Below are positions 40,701 to 50,525 of a DNA stretch of 64,000 nt, one piece after another. The stretch spans positions 23,043,573 through 23,107,572 of the forward strand of contig NC_080715.1 of the NCBI RefSeq assembly GCF_019097595.1, written 5' to 3'. Within the stretch, counting starts at the first letter, position 1. Every line of letters begins with the position of its first letter. Below the pieces are notes generated by a model. That model worked only from the letters and a program-made list of their open reading frames with translations. It had not been told where the DNA came from and made no database searches. A program made the translations under genes and the position numbers. The stretch comes from Hemibagrus wyckioides (taxonomy: Eukaryota; Chordata; Actinopteri; Siluriformes; Bagridae).

Positions 40701-43700
40701 TTGTGTTTTTAAAAAATCAGAGATTCAATTTTTTGGCCATATCGCCCAGCTCTACAAACAGGGGACCAACACAATATTAGGCAGGTGGTCATAATGTTAT
40801 GCCTGATCAGTGTATTAAGGATGTTCTCATCAAACATTTCTCAGTCTTCCCTAAAAAGCCAAAAAAGTTAAGAGCACATGAACGATTTTTGTTCATCGTA
40901 TAAATTACACCGCCTATTCAATCCTTAAATGGCTAAACTACAAAGAACTACAAGAAACCTCACCTCCATCCCTGCATACTGCAAAAACCATATTCAATTC
41001 AATTTATTTGTATAGTGCTTTTAACAACGGGCAGCTTTACAGATGTATAGAAACACTAAATAAAAATGACAATGTTTAAAATCAAATAAATATTTATCCC
41101 TGATGAGCAAGCCTGAGGCAATGGTGGCAAGGGAAAACTCCTGTGATATGCAAGATTTCTGAGCATGTTAAATCAGAAATGTGATTATTTCCTAAAACTG
41201 TATTCAAGATGGATTACTTGCTATTCTTGGAGCTAAGGCTCGTTTTCTCAAATGTGGTTAAGTATCACTTAAAAACCAACAATCAAATCTATTATAACTA
41301 TGATTGCTGTTGCTGCCATGCATCCCAGGTTCTCCTGTAAAAATGTGGCTGGTGACTGCACCTACATCAGACATGCTGAGGCACGGCAGAGAGAGACGAA
41401 AACCACGACTGACACCACCAGCTGAAAGGTTGTCATGGGAACAAGGAATGTCACCTCTACATTCAGTGATCTCCACATTCCATTCCTATCCATAGTCCTC
41501 TCTCTCTATGTGTGTGTGTGTGTGTGTCCAGACATCAGGTACTACCTAGTATTTCATTTAAGTGCCCTCCTTCCCAAGTATGAGTTTCTTGGACAAAATG
41601 ATCTAATACTGCATGAAAATCTACACCACATGTCCATTGTAGGATGATGTGGCATCAAAGTAAAGCAGCTCAGCTCTCTCACAGAAAGACAATTCCATTG
41701 CTAGTGGAAAGCAGTTTGACTGCATTTATCATCTGAGTAAAGACTAAACAGTGTTTTCTCAGGTTTATGTCCTCTGTGTGCACTCTGTGTGTAGATTTGT
41801 TTCTGTCTGTGCTTTGTGAACTGAACCACAGATGGGAACAGTATGCTTCATTTCTATGGTCAGAAATAACACCAGTGGCAATTAAAATACACTTAAAGAC
41901 AACAAACAAAACCTCTGCTACTTTTCCACCAGAAAAGCTGAGACTGTGTTGAAGTATTTGTTATGCTTGCATGCACTGTGGTGCCTCTCTGATTGCTACA
42001 TCCTTTAATCTGAATACCAAGGACTTCTGTAAATTACACGCTATGTGACTTAGTGGGTAAACTTCATTCTGCTTTGAGTTAAAGAAACACATCCAAACTG
42101 ACTAACAGAATCTAGACAGAACCTTTGCTGGCCATTTTCTTCTAACCTTGGCTAAATGCTGAATCTATCCCTGTAATGATTGCGACCAGCCTCAATGCTT
42201 TCTATAACTGTACTCCTTTGAACCTTTTCCCTCTCTTTGCTTAATGCAATGGCCACAAGTGTAAAGACACTAATCTGAATAGCTGAACATGCCTCAATCC
42301 TCACCTTCTCCTTGAATGGTGCATTTGCTTGGATCTACAGTCTTGGCCTGCAGAACTCCCACCATGGGAAATCCCTCCACCTGCCCTGCAGGCTCCTGCG
42401 GTAAGAAACAGATACTCTCGCCAATGTCATGGCTAACACTGGTCAAGTTTGGATCGTACCCCAACTCAAACAGGCTCATTAACCGCCTTGTGGTTACTCC
42501 CTTCACACTGAGGATCTCTGTCTCTGAACCACATGTGAGCAAGCGCTCAGCAAAGTCCACACTGCCACGGATATCACACACGGCCTGCTGCAGCTGCGCC
42601 CTTTGGAGTTGGAGCTGGTTGCGCCTCTGTACTCGCAGATCCTCCAGGGAGCGCAGAAGAGAGTGGCAATGAGTTTCCACAGCGCTTGTGTAGGCTTGCG
42701 CAAAGGCCTGGATCTCCCTCGCCATCGCCTCTGCCCGAGATTGCAAAGCTTCCTGGGAAACATCCACGCACCTCAGTACCTCCTCCAGACGAACGAGGCG
42801 AGGCCGCAGGTTCCTGGAAACCAGCTGGCGGATACGGTCGCCATGCTGATGTATGACCTCATGCATGGGACTGCAGCGATGGTCCCTGTGAAACGTAGCG
42901 GCACATTCCAGGCACACAGTGAGATCGCAGGTCTCACAAAAGAGACGCAATTCCTGGCCTGGGTGCAGGGAACACAGCACGGGTCTGGAGAGTCGGCCCT
43001 GGCGCTTCAGCTCTTCCAAGCTGTGGATGGCATGACTGGAGGTCCTCTTTTGTCGCCTGTAAAAAAAACAAAACAAAAAAAACATTATTAAAAATCATTG
43101 AAATAGGAGAGAAATTAGAGAGACGAGTAAGACTGTGGCAAAACATTGTCTTCAAAATATGATCCTTTGCCCTATTAATGGCTTTCTCAAGGCTTACTCT
43201 AAGCTGTTTTGGGTTGAGAAAAAAAGCCTTGTATGTACTTTAAAGACACAATCACATTTCAATGTTTTCTGTGGCATTATTTCTATTAATAAATATGTCA
43301 GTATGGCAGCAAGTGTTGCTGAAAATTTTTACAGATTCCTTTAAAAGTCCCTGAACTCTGAGCAGAGCAATTAAAATTGTTTGCTCCATCTAGTTGCTAG
43401 TTTTATACTCCTGCTTGGCAAGACTGCTATTTTGTATTACTGCTGAAAGGTGTAAAGCAGATGGATTTAGGCGTGGACTAAAGTAGGAGTCATAAATGCT
43501 GGAACACTTAACCAAGGTTATTTCACTCTGAACTAATCATGAGTATGTTCTATTCCTTCTGAAGACTCCACCCTACTATGAAGGGTCTCCCTTTACTGGG
43601 GTCAAAAGTAACAGCATACAGGAATGTGCTATAGCATCACTTTTCAGGCCAAAAGTAGTGTCCCAAATGATGTACTACACACTATGCAATATGAACCCTA

Positions 43701-45544
43701 TTGTCTAGAATATGAATTTTGGAAAGGAAGTATCATCTCAACTGGAACACTGACAGTGCTTTTTGTTACTAACCCGGAACTATGAGCCGTTTCCCAGTCG
43801 ATGGCAAATGCACATAATGGGACACTACAAGCTTTAGCAAAATACACTGAAAGTGAACTTAAATAAAAGACATTTGTAAGATGTCCTGTACACCAAAATG
43901 TCGTTGGATATCTTGAAAACTTTTACTAATCCAGCCCCGGCACCCCATGAAGCCCATCCCCTCTCCAGTTAACCCCACCCCTAATGTCTGTGCTATGTTG
44001 CAACAGTGTCAAATATCATTTATCAATTTATAAATATAATTAAATAATGAATAGAAATTTTATTAAGTCCAAACTTTAGGACTCTACATTTTATTATTGC
44101 TAAAGGTAATGCTACTATTTTTCATATTTCAACCTGATTTACAAACTCTACATTCCTCTCAAAATGCCCCATACAGGCATTATAGTGGTAATCTGCTAGG
44201 AGTCATCAAAGCAGGGCAGTGGATTGGGAACACTTGGACTAGGCGTATACTCCATGCGTGATTGACTTTTATTTTCTGATGGTTGAGTCCTTCCTTGCTG
44301 ACCTCATTTCTCTTTTCAGAGAAATGAGCTCAGGCCAGTCAAGTTCCTCCACATGAATCTCACTCATCCATGTCTTTATGGACCTTGCTTTGTGCACTGG
44401 TGTACAGTCATGTTGGAACAGGAAGGGGTCATCCCCAAACTGTTCCCACAAAGTTGGGAGCATGAAATTGTCCAAAATGTCTTGGTATACTGAAGCATTA
44501 AGAGTTCCTTTCACTGGAACTAAGGGGCCGAGCCCAACCCCTGAAAAACAACACCTGAATTCAATGATTTGGAGGGGTGTCCCAAAACTTTTGGCAATAT
44601 AGCGTATGTGAATATATGAATATACAGAATACATATTTATATATGAATGTACAGAGAATATTTACAGTGATTATATTGTAGTTTTAAGGGGTTTATCAGT
44701 ATGAAGGAGGGGATATTACCGTGGGGGGATAATGGGTCGAAGAGTTCAGTAAGGACACCGCTGTGGGGTAAAAGCAGTCTAAGGTAGACTTGAGGGCAGG
44801 AGGGTAAACAATTTATGGACTAAATATCAGAAAAATATAGACTTAAGAAAGAGTAAGAAACTTAGCTCCGCCCCTAAACTCCTACAAACTGGTTCATGTG
44901 AAATGTTCGGAATTTGCAAACAGGAACCTTTAGAGATAAATGTATTGGCTTTTCTTTATTAATGAAAACTGGCACACTTTGTTTTTAGTGCCACCTTTAT
45001 TTCAGTTGCATGAAGGGCAGAAAGGTGACAGCGGAATGTTTTCGTCCTCAGTTTATGTGTATGATGTGACGCACACTGACCTGTGCGCCTGGCTGCAGAA
45101 GTCACACAGGTTGAGGCTGCACACCTCACAGCGCTGTCCGGCCTCGGCGTCTCCACACAGGTCACACACGGCGCTTTTACCCAGCAGCAGCGTCTCCATG
45201 AACACCTCGTCCAGCGCCAGATGGTCTGTGGTGAGTCCGTCCACCCCCGAGCGGGGCAGCTCCACCTCACTGTCACACTCGGGACAGAGCACGGTGAGAG
45301 AGTGCACGCGCTCCCGGCCCGGACTCTCACCCTGTCCGCTCAGCGGAGAGAACGGCTCGAGCTGCCGGATACAGTCAGAGCAAAACGTGTGCAAGCAGGA
45401 GAGGAGTTTGGGCTCGCGATACATCCGCTTACAGACGCTACAAAACGCTCGAGGGTTCCTAACGTGCCCGTTAATCGACTTTTTGTTGTTCATTGCGATG
45501 TCTTTCACGTCTCCACGAGCAGATTTTTCCCCACAAGTCGACAT
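28582..45544 (-). CDS. trim45: E3 ubiquitin-protein ligase TRIM45, complete
   Basis: Tripartite-motif ubiquitin ligase, known in mammals as a regulator of MAPK and NF-kB signalling. Coding exons on the minus strand: 45,081-45,544; 42,305-43,056; 36,125-36,254; 35,106-35,220; 34,898-35,024; 28,582-28,730. All junctions are GT/AG and the frame joins without a stop, giving 578 codons (human TRIM45 is about 580). Domains: RING from C35 ([20 protein letters not shown], ending [11 protein letters not shown]); B-box 1 near 128-158 ([18 protein letters not shown]); B-box 2 from C183 ([19 protein letters not shown]); coiled coil to about 330; filamin-type Ig domain about 405-515 ([19 protein letters not shown]); then a Cys/His-rich tail ([25 protein letters not shown], ending VRTVEL). 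The start at 45,544 is the first ATG in frame. Two huge repeat arrays sit in introns 2 and 5. Confidence 0.95.
28738..28778. repeat. (CA)20 microsatellite abutting the trim45 last-exon acceptor
   Basis: An uninterrupted AC run of about 41 bases. On the trim45 transcript it becomes (GU)20, ending six bases before the AG of the acceptor at 28,732-28,731. Confidence 0.97.
28780..33700. repeat. 4.9 kb minisatellite, about 26-bp unit, in the last trim45 intron
   Basis: The dominant unit of 26 bases is CACACAGATACACAG followed by AAACACAGACG. The plus strand is almost free of T and the minus strand almost free of A. Unit variants change the CG to CA or TG, drop AAACACAGACG, or carry GCCGC. A rare variant (GATGCACCCAGAAATG) recurs at 28,839, 30,053 and 31,245. 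From about 33,000 the unit shortens to CACAGATACACAGACA-type blocks. The unit lacks stop codons in all six frames over most of its length, so open frames of up to 1,766 codons arise on both strands. They are not genes. Confidence 0.96.
33701..34897 (-). other. trim45: Proximal part of trim45 intron 5
   Basis: Unique-looking AT-rich intron between the minisatellite and the exon at 34,898-35,024. No element, exon or RNA was recognised. Confidence 0.6.
34898..35024 (-). CDS. trim45: trim45 exon 5
   Basis: Acceptor GTGCTCTGCAG/GGC (AG 35,026-35,025), donor CCAG/GTATAG (GT 34,897-34,896). It encodes [37 protein letters not shown] and PGTMPG, the end of the filamin-like domain and the start of the Cys-rich tail. 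Confidence 0.92.
35106..35220 (-). CDS. trim45: trim45 exon 4
   Basis: Acceptor GCTTTACAG/CAAAG, donor GTTAAG/GTAACA. It encodes [20 protein letters not shown] and [18 protein letters not shown], the conserved core of the filamin-type Ig domain. Confidence 0.92.
35540..35890 (+). repeat. Possible dispersed repeat shared with 43,655-44,010
   Basis: Both stretches show CCCAAATGA followed by text on chromosome-neutral sequence, then AAAAGACATTT(T/G)TAAGATGTC and a CCCGCCCCTCTTCC or CCCATCCCCTCTCC block at similar spacing, then TGTG text. The match is diverged and was judged by eye only. Confidence 0.3.
36125..36254 (-). CDS. trim45: trim45 exon 3
   Basis: Acceptor ATTCGCAG/GTGTCC, donor GAGTG/GTGAGT. 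It encodes [36 protein letters not shown] and HTEKKE, the N-terminal strands of the filamin-type domain. Confidence 0.92.
37157..37520. repeat. Large internal inverted repeat
   Basis: The arms 37,183-37,277 and 37,382-37,477 are inverted copies with few mismatches: the CTGCGGCGCCGCGG core and TTTCTTCAGTCGGATT at the left appear complemented as CCGACTGAAGAAACCGCGG at the right. Each arm is followed outward by CA or GT runs that could also pair. Overlapping open frames on opposite strands encode the same peptide because of this symmetry; neither is a gene. Confidence 0.85.
37690..40293. repeat. 2.6 kb composite minisatellite (TTTATTTAGCG-GTTAG)
   Basis: Built from a 17-bp submonomer TTTATTTAGCGGGTTAG with variants AGCGTG, AGAGGG and AGTGGG, punctuated every one to five copies by an 11-bp linker TTGCATGTTGG. 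Variants cluster: TAGAGGGTTAGTATA blocks occur only at about 37,940-38,900, and GTTTGTTTAGCG blocks only from about 39,345 on. Confidence 0.95.
40995..41150 (+). repeat. Dispersed fish repeat (TTTGTATAGTGCTTTTAACA type)
   Basis: It contains TTCAATTTATTTGTATAGTG, a CGGGCAGCTTTACAGATG segment, GAGCAAGCCTGAGGCAATGG and GGGAAAACTCCTGTGA in the same order as at 8,728-8,905. Confidence 0.6.
41151..42304 (-). other. trim45: Distal part of trim45 intron 2
   Basis: Intronic sequence with a short GT run near 41,510-41,527 and chance open frames. No exon or mobile element was recognised. Confidence 0.55.
42305..43056 (-). CDS. trim45: trim45 exon 2 (B-box 2 and coiled coil)
   Basis: Acceptor TTTTTTTTACAG/GCGAC (AG 43,058-43,057), donor GAGAAG/GTGAGG (GT 42,304-42,303). 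It encodes the second B-box ([37 protein letters not shown]), a long coiled coil ([20 protein letters not shown]) and a linker ending [11 protein letters not shown] and [11 protein letters not shown]. The large plus-strand open frame over it (42,603-43,091) is only its shadow. Confidence 0.94.
43655..44010 (+). repeat. Possible dispersed repeat shared with 35,540-35,890
   Basis: See the partner copy: similar ordered blocks (CCCAAATGATG, AAAAGACATTTGTAAGATGT, CCCATCCCCTCTCC), diverged, judged by eye. Confidence 0.3.
44334..44604 (-). mobile_element. Family A Tc1-like end fragment
   Basis: On the minus strand it encodes transposase middle text ([52 protein letters not shown]) and ends at a terminal repeat TTTTGGCAATATAGCG before TA at 44,605-44,606. 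The other half is missing. Confidence 0.75.
45081..45544 (-). CDS. trim45: trim45 exon 1 (RING and B-box 1)
   Basis: ATG at 45,544-45,542; donor CGCACAG/GTCAGT (GT 45,080-45,079). It encodes the RING finger, C35 to about C88, with a long loop between its second and third metal-ligand pairs ([17 protein letters not shown]), and B-box 1 ([29 protein letters not shown]). CpG-rich compared with the introns, as expected near a promoter. Confidence 0.94.
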
Positions 45545-46010
45545 CGTAACGATTCCTTTAGTTTAGAGTGAAATAATCTTTACCAGTGAATCTCCCAAAC
45601 ACAAGGAAGAAAGAACTGTTAAACTAAAATATTCCTCTTTATTAAGTTATTAGAGCAGCGCAGTGTGTCCTATAAACACTTCACATGGATTTACTTCCAG
45701 CAAAGTTTTACTTGTTCACGCGGTTGCCAAATATGCTGCACAAATTCACCCTTTCTCCCAAATGCCCAATGCTGAAACACTAAACCTGTCTCTCTAAAAT
45801 TCAATAAACTGCTCACCTTCAAAATATGTTGTACATTCTATAAAGTAATATTATATAGTACATAATAAATAAAGCAGAATAATAAACATGCAAATACTGG
45901 ATGGTGCTACAATCTTTACATTTTTAAATATGCTGTCATTGGATAAAAAGCTAGCCAAGATGAATGAGGCAGTGAATTAATGGAAAAAATGAGAAAAAAA
46001 AGCAGCTTAC

Positions 46011-46210
46011 CTAATGCGATTTGCAGAAAAATAATGATTCCTCTAACGCGTGCTAATACCGATCCTCCGTTGCAGTAGCGCTCAAGTATCCTTGCACCGC
46101 GAGAAAAGAGCGGATCAGGCAACACGCTTTCACACTGATGTTTGAGAACGTCGCTGTCCGACCAATCGACGAGCGCATAAGCATTTGTGGGCGGGGTTTT
46201 CATTGCCACG
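46011..46210 (-). other. trim45: Candidate non-coding leader exon and promoter of trim45
   Basis: A strong donor CGCATTAG/GTAAGCTGC (GT 46,010-46,009) lies on the minus strand 470 bases upstream of the trim45 ATG, in a CpG-richer patch (GCGCTC, GACGAGCGC). It could end a 5' untranslated exon. No clear partner acceptor was identified before the ATG; AACTAAAG at about 45,553 is weak. An open frame of 97 codons here matches nothing recognised. Confidence 0.35.
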
Positions 46211-46566
46211 CGCTCTGACCGATTATCAAACCGAGTAGCAGCAGTGTCGCCATCTACTGCTCTACATGTGTTCTGACCGCAGAATAAGCATCATCATGAT
46301 CATAGAATAAGAATAAAAATTCAAACAAATAAAATACAACTATTTTATTAGCCATTACTGTTTATTTAAGATAAGCTTAAATGTTATTTACAGATAAAGT
46401 TGCAGGTGACATTGACGCATTGATATTCAACCACACAATGTGAATCATGTCTCCTGCTAATGCCCCATGCCACATCCTAATGTCCAGTACGTATCATATC
46501 CACCAGATGTACCTTTAGATATATATGGTTAAAATGATAATAAAAGCCTCTTGCCTTGTCTTGACT

Positions 46567-48057
46567 TCACCATACCAGTATACAGAAAAGGACGAAGGCT
46601 GTGCCAGTTACATGTGATGGGATGATGTTCGGTGACGAATTAAATATGAAGTCAGTCCTTGTCAAAACTCCATTATCTGAAGAGTAAAAACAGCAGAAGG
46701 TCAAAGCTGTTGTTTATGTTTCAATCACTCTATTAGATCACTTGTTCTACCGACAGTCAATAATAAATGACTTCTTATTTATCACATAATGAGTTGCCGA
46801 GTAAAGACACAAATTTGAAGTGTCATTGTCTGAGTAAATATTATCATTTTGGATGAGTGCCTTTGTCTATTTAGTGTGCTTTGTCTGTAAACATATGCAG
46901 ATTAGTATGTGCAATTATAGCTTTAAACACACACATACAAACACACACACGCACAAAAAAAATCAATACCTCTAACTGTTGCTTCAGAGACAGCTGTGAC
47001 AAGAGCATTCTGGATGATACAGGTGTAGGTCCCTTCAGTCACTTGAACATGAAGGTTGCTCATTACTTGCACAATCCCCATTGATATGTTGTAAAACTCG
47101 GTACTACTGTTTAACTGCATTCCATTCTGATTCAACCAAGTCACATCAGGTTTGGGCAGCCATCTTGGAGCATTGGCTGTAAGCATGCTATTTGAGCTGG
47201 TAATGTTGGGAGCTGAAAAAACTGCAAAACAACACAATCACAGTGACTAACAGAAGCAGTCTGTATTTTTCCCCTATAAATACTATCATTTTTAAAATCT
47301 AAATAAATAAAGACGCACTATGTAGAAGTTTCTTACCTCCCACTCTGAGATTAATGCTCACTGTACCCGTGACTCCAGAAGTAGTCACACTGCAGCGATA
47401 CACTCCCTCATCCTCCATCCTCACTGTCCGCAACAGAAGGGAAGCATTGCCCGTAGTGATGGCATCAGGAAAAAGTTTTGCTCTGTTTTTGAACAGTGTA
47501 TTCTGCTCCGTTAAATGGTCTGCGTTGTTCTGGTATTGATAAACTACTCCAGTGAGACCGTCCTTTTGCCAAGTGATTGACACATCAGAAGAAACTTGGC
47601 TAGTTTTGGTTTGGAAATTGCAGTCCAGGATCACATCCTGCCCCAGATTGCCCACAGGAAAAGGTGTACTAGTCGTCACAGAGCCCTGGGATACTTGAAA
47701 CCACAGAGAAAATAAAATGAAAATAAATCCAGGACACACAAATGTATATAAAAAACAGACTTGTCACATAGGAAATTACACAAATTTAGACTAACCTGAA
47801 AATGCAATAGCCAAAAGGAGTATTATAAGTCCAGCCATTACAAATATGAGCACAATCATGCTGCAAGATACAAAACAGCAAACATAGAAACCAAGCTGTA
47901 TATGTTTTATATATAAATATCACTATTTGTACACGTTGTCTGTGATATGACACCATTCTGCAACTATGCAAACACGCAAACTGTAGTCAAGAATAAACTG
48001 TAAAAAATAATTGTCTGAAAAATACCTCCAAAATATGATTTGTCCAATCGACGCCAT
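46567..48057 (-). CDS. vtcn1: V-set domain-containing T-cell activation inhibitor 1 (B7-H4), complete
   Basis: B7-family cell-surface co-inhibitory ligand that restrains T cells. Coding exons (minus): 48,026-48,057; 47,796-47,860; 47,337-47,693; 46,970-47,212; 46,567-46,676; total 268 codons (human 282). It starts MASIGQIIFWS, nearly identical to the human N terminus, followed by a hydrophobic signal segment to about residue 32. Ig-V 47-150: C57 (VILDCNF), W74, and DEGVYRC with C133. Ig-C from 152: NAPRWLPKPDVTW and TEGTYTC with C216, but Ala164 where human has Cys. Five N-glycosylation sequons (N115, N154, N186, N193, N245). It ends in a hydrophobic tail GTAFVLFCILVW with no cytosolic part. 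Minus-strand AATAAA at 46,349-46,344 is a good poly(A) signal. Confidence 0.92.
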
Positions 48058-48515
48058 ACTGAAGTCATCGGATGCTGATAGGTACAGCGGTCATAAATCG
48101 ATCACTGTATTTTCAAATCGTGACAGCAGCATGAAGAAACGGTCTACACTAGCAAGGGTCCACTTGGGTCTGTCAGCTTTGTATTTACTCCCAGCCTGAA
48201 GCATGAGAGTAGCACCCTCTGTCAATATTGGCACCTAGAGGCGTGGGCTTGAATACATGATAAGGTTGAGTTGAAATAGCTGAAGCTTAAGGTAAGCTTT
48301 GTATGTTTCAAATACATGCCATTAATTCCACTTAACCCTGGACTGTCCATGGTGGTTAAAGTAGCCTAATAAACATTTAAATAAAGATGTTCATCATTAC
48401 ACAGAACAGACATAAAAGAGAAAGATTCAATCACATATACATTATACTGTATTAGGTAGAACTCAGTATTATAGAACGGAGATCAATTTCAAAAGGTTAG
48501 ATGTGTGATACCTGT

Positions 48516-48770
48516 GGGCCTCCTGGTGGTCCAGCGGCAGGATCCTGCACTCTCATTGCTGCGGCCCGGGTTCGATTCCCGGGCAGGGCGCCACCCCAGC
48601 CGCTGAAGAGTTGACTCTCACTGCTAGTCCCAAGCCTGGATAAAAATGGGAGGGTTGCAACAGGAAGGGCATCCGGCGTAAAACCTGTGCCAAATCACGC
48701 GGGTCGATTGATCCACTACAAACAGCGGACTCTGCAAGTGTACGGGACAAACGCTAAGAAAAAGAGATGA
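48516..48770 (+). mobile_element. tRNA-derived SINE with 11-bp target duplication
   Basis: The head resembles a tRNA gene with an A-box-like TGGTCCAGCGGC (about 48,527) and a B box GGTTCGATTCC at 48,569-48,579. The body contains GGAAGGGCATCCGGCGTAAA, common in fish retroposons. Perfect 11-bp direct repeats GTGATACCTGT flank it at 48,505-48,515 and 48,771-48,781. It sits about 460 bases upstream of the vtcn1 start codon. Confidence 0.88.
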
Positions 48771-49039
48771 GTGATACCTGTCGTGATTTAGATATAAGAC
48801 ACGTTTAATGAAAAATTTCAGAATCCAAATAAAAAAAAATTGTAATACTTTTAACACTAAAGGAAAAAAGTATACCATAATAGATACTTAATAGATATCA
48901 TAAATACTGATTAATTGCAATAATAATAATTACTGCAGTGATTAATATATTTCAGATTGCACCAAGTTATTTAACCCTTTAACCAATTTCTTCAAGAACC
49001 ATGTCAGAAGTCATATATTTGTGGTCTCGAAAAAGATGT

Positions 49040-49730
49040 TACTCTGTTTCAGATTATTGACCTGCATCAAGCAAAGAAAACTACTAAAGAGTTTCCTGAA
49101 ATTAAGTTAAGAACCGTCCAATACATTATAAAAACCTGGACGCATAGTGGTGAACCATTGTCTTTGTATTGCAACCATCAACTTTAAGGAGAAATTTGCT
49201 CTGACAAAAAAAATCCTCAATGATCATGAAGGGCGATAAACGTTTTAGGTGAAATCAAATCGTACAAACAACAATAGTAGAACTCACGGCTATGTTAATG
49301 TAAGTGAGGTTTATCAGAATAAAGGCTTCAATTTGCTAGAGTACTCTGTTGAGTCTAAATTTATCCTAAAGAAAGGCAGATGAAGTGATGCACCCATCGT
49401 GCCGAGTGCCTGATGTACAAGCCTGGGGTCAGTGTTATGATCTGGGTTTATTTCAGTCTGTCAGGATGGTCCAGCAATGTTATGTGCCCAAAAACTGAGG
49501 TCATATGACTGACTAAATATACTGAATGACCAGGTTTTTCCATCATTCTTTCCTGATGGATGACAATGCCTGGATTTACCAGGCTCAAATTATGAAAGAA
49601 TGGTTCAGGGAGCATGAGACATCCATTTCACACATGGCCACCACATTAGTCCAGATATTAACCTCATTAAGAATCTTTAGTATGTGCTGGAAAAGACTTT
49701 ACACAGCGCTCCAACTTTCCTTTAATCAAT
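49040..49730 (+). mobile_element. Tc1-like transposase remnant of a further family
   Basis: Plus-strand frames give DLHQAKKTTKEFPEIKL and RTVQYIIKTWTHSGE (helix-turn-helix region) and later DDNAWIYQAQIMKEWFREHE (second Asp region), followed by a degraded NPIE region. Frameshifts and deletions break it. Terminal repeats were not recognised; it abuts the family B copy at 49,739. Confidence 0.6.
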
Positions 49731-49738
49731 ACAATATA

Positions 49739-50204
49739 CACCAATATTATGTACACCTGCCTAATATTGTGTTGGTCCCCCTTTTGCTGCCAAAACAGCC
49801 GTGACCCATCATGCACTGTGTATTCTGACACCTTTCTATCAGAACCAGCATTAACCTCTTCAGCAATTTGATCAACAGTAGCTCGGATCGGATCACACGG
49901 ACCAGCCTTCATTCCTCACGTGGAGTGAGTCTTGGCCGCCTATGACCCTGTCACCGGTTCACCACTGTTCCTTCCTTGGACCACTTTTGATAGATACTGA
50001 CCACTGCAGACCGGGAACACCCCACAAGAGCTGCAGTTTTGGTGTTCAAAACTCGCTCCAATTCTAACGCTTGCCCATTTTTCCTGCTTCTAACACATCA
50101 AGTTTGTGCACCAAATCCCACCCACTAAAAGATGCCATAATGAGGAGATAATCAGTGTTATTCACTTCACCTGGCAGTGCTCATTATGTTATGCCTGATC
50201 GGTG
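49739..50204 (-). mobile_element. Family B Tc1-like deletion derivative
   Basis: Flanked by TA at 49,737-49,738 and 50,205-50,206. The right end is ATGTTATGCCTGATCGGTG; the left end is shortened. The interior has CCTAATATTGTGTTGGTCCC and the reverse complement of the helix-turn-helix coding segment. No open transposase. Confidence 0.75.
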
Positions 50205-50525
50205 TATTGGTGAGAAATAAATGCAACTCTGATGAAAATACATGTTGTGACATTGCATTAGCTTATCAAAATGATGTCTCTGTGAATGTGTGCTTTAATC
50301 AAAGCAAAAGGAGGTTCAAACAAATATTAAAGCGTGTAACATTTTTTTGGACAAGCAGTGCGTTTCTATACAACTGCATGGCCAAAAATAAACATGCAGC
50401 AGGGTTCGCAGGGTTCAGGCCATGCAAATACAATTTGCTGTGTCTGGAAACAAAGAAGACACTATAGTCACTCTTAAAACCTGATCTGGTTGTTTGCTCA
50501 AACTGTGACAGTAGCATGTGAGATC

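Larger units (their letters stand above)
37006..40754. mobile_element. Non-autonomous hAT-like element containing a minisatellite
   Basis: 14-bp perfect terminal inverted repeats TAGAGCTGGGCGAT (37,006) and ATCGCCCAGCTCTA (to 40,754). The flanks are CAAACGGG (36,998-37,005) and CAAACAGG (40,755-40,762), an 8-bp target duplication with one mismatch, as expected for hAT. Removing the element plus one flank regenerates the family B sequence. It has no transposase; the interior is a 90-bp-armed inverted repeat, a 2.6 kb minisatellite and an AT-rich right arm (40,294-40,740). Confidence 0.8.
36531..40812 (+). mobile_element. Family B Tc1-like copy split by a hAT-like insertion
   Basis: The left part (36,531-37,005) starts after TA with CAGATCAGACAGAACATTAT, encodes the helix-turn-helix N terminus ([14 protein letters not shown]) and the 3' tail, and stops at GTTTTGGCAGCAAACGGG. 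The right part (40,763-40,812) resumes GGACCAACACAATATTAGG and ends at the terminal repeat ATGTTATGCCTGATCAGTG before TA. Without the insertion the copy is about 525 bp. Confidence 0.85.

Noticed and set aside
42603..43091. A 162-codon open frame on the plus strand.
   Set aside because: Antisense of trim45 exon 2, which has clear protein homology and splice sites.
45916..46209. A 97-codon open frame upstream of trim45.
   Set aside because: No recognised homology; a donor site inside it suggests a non-coding leader exon at most.
48516..48590. A functional tRNA gene at the B-box-like sequence.
   Set aside because: The head does not fold as a full tRNA by eye, continues into a SINE body, and is flanked by target duplications.
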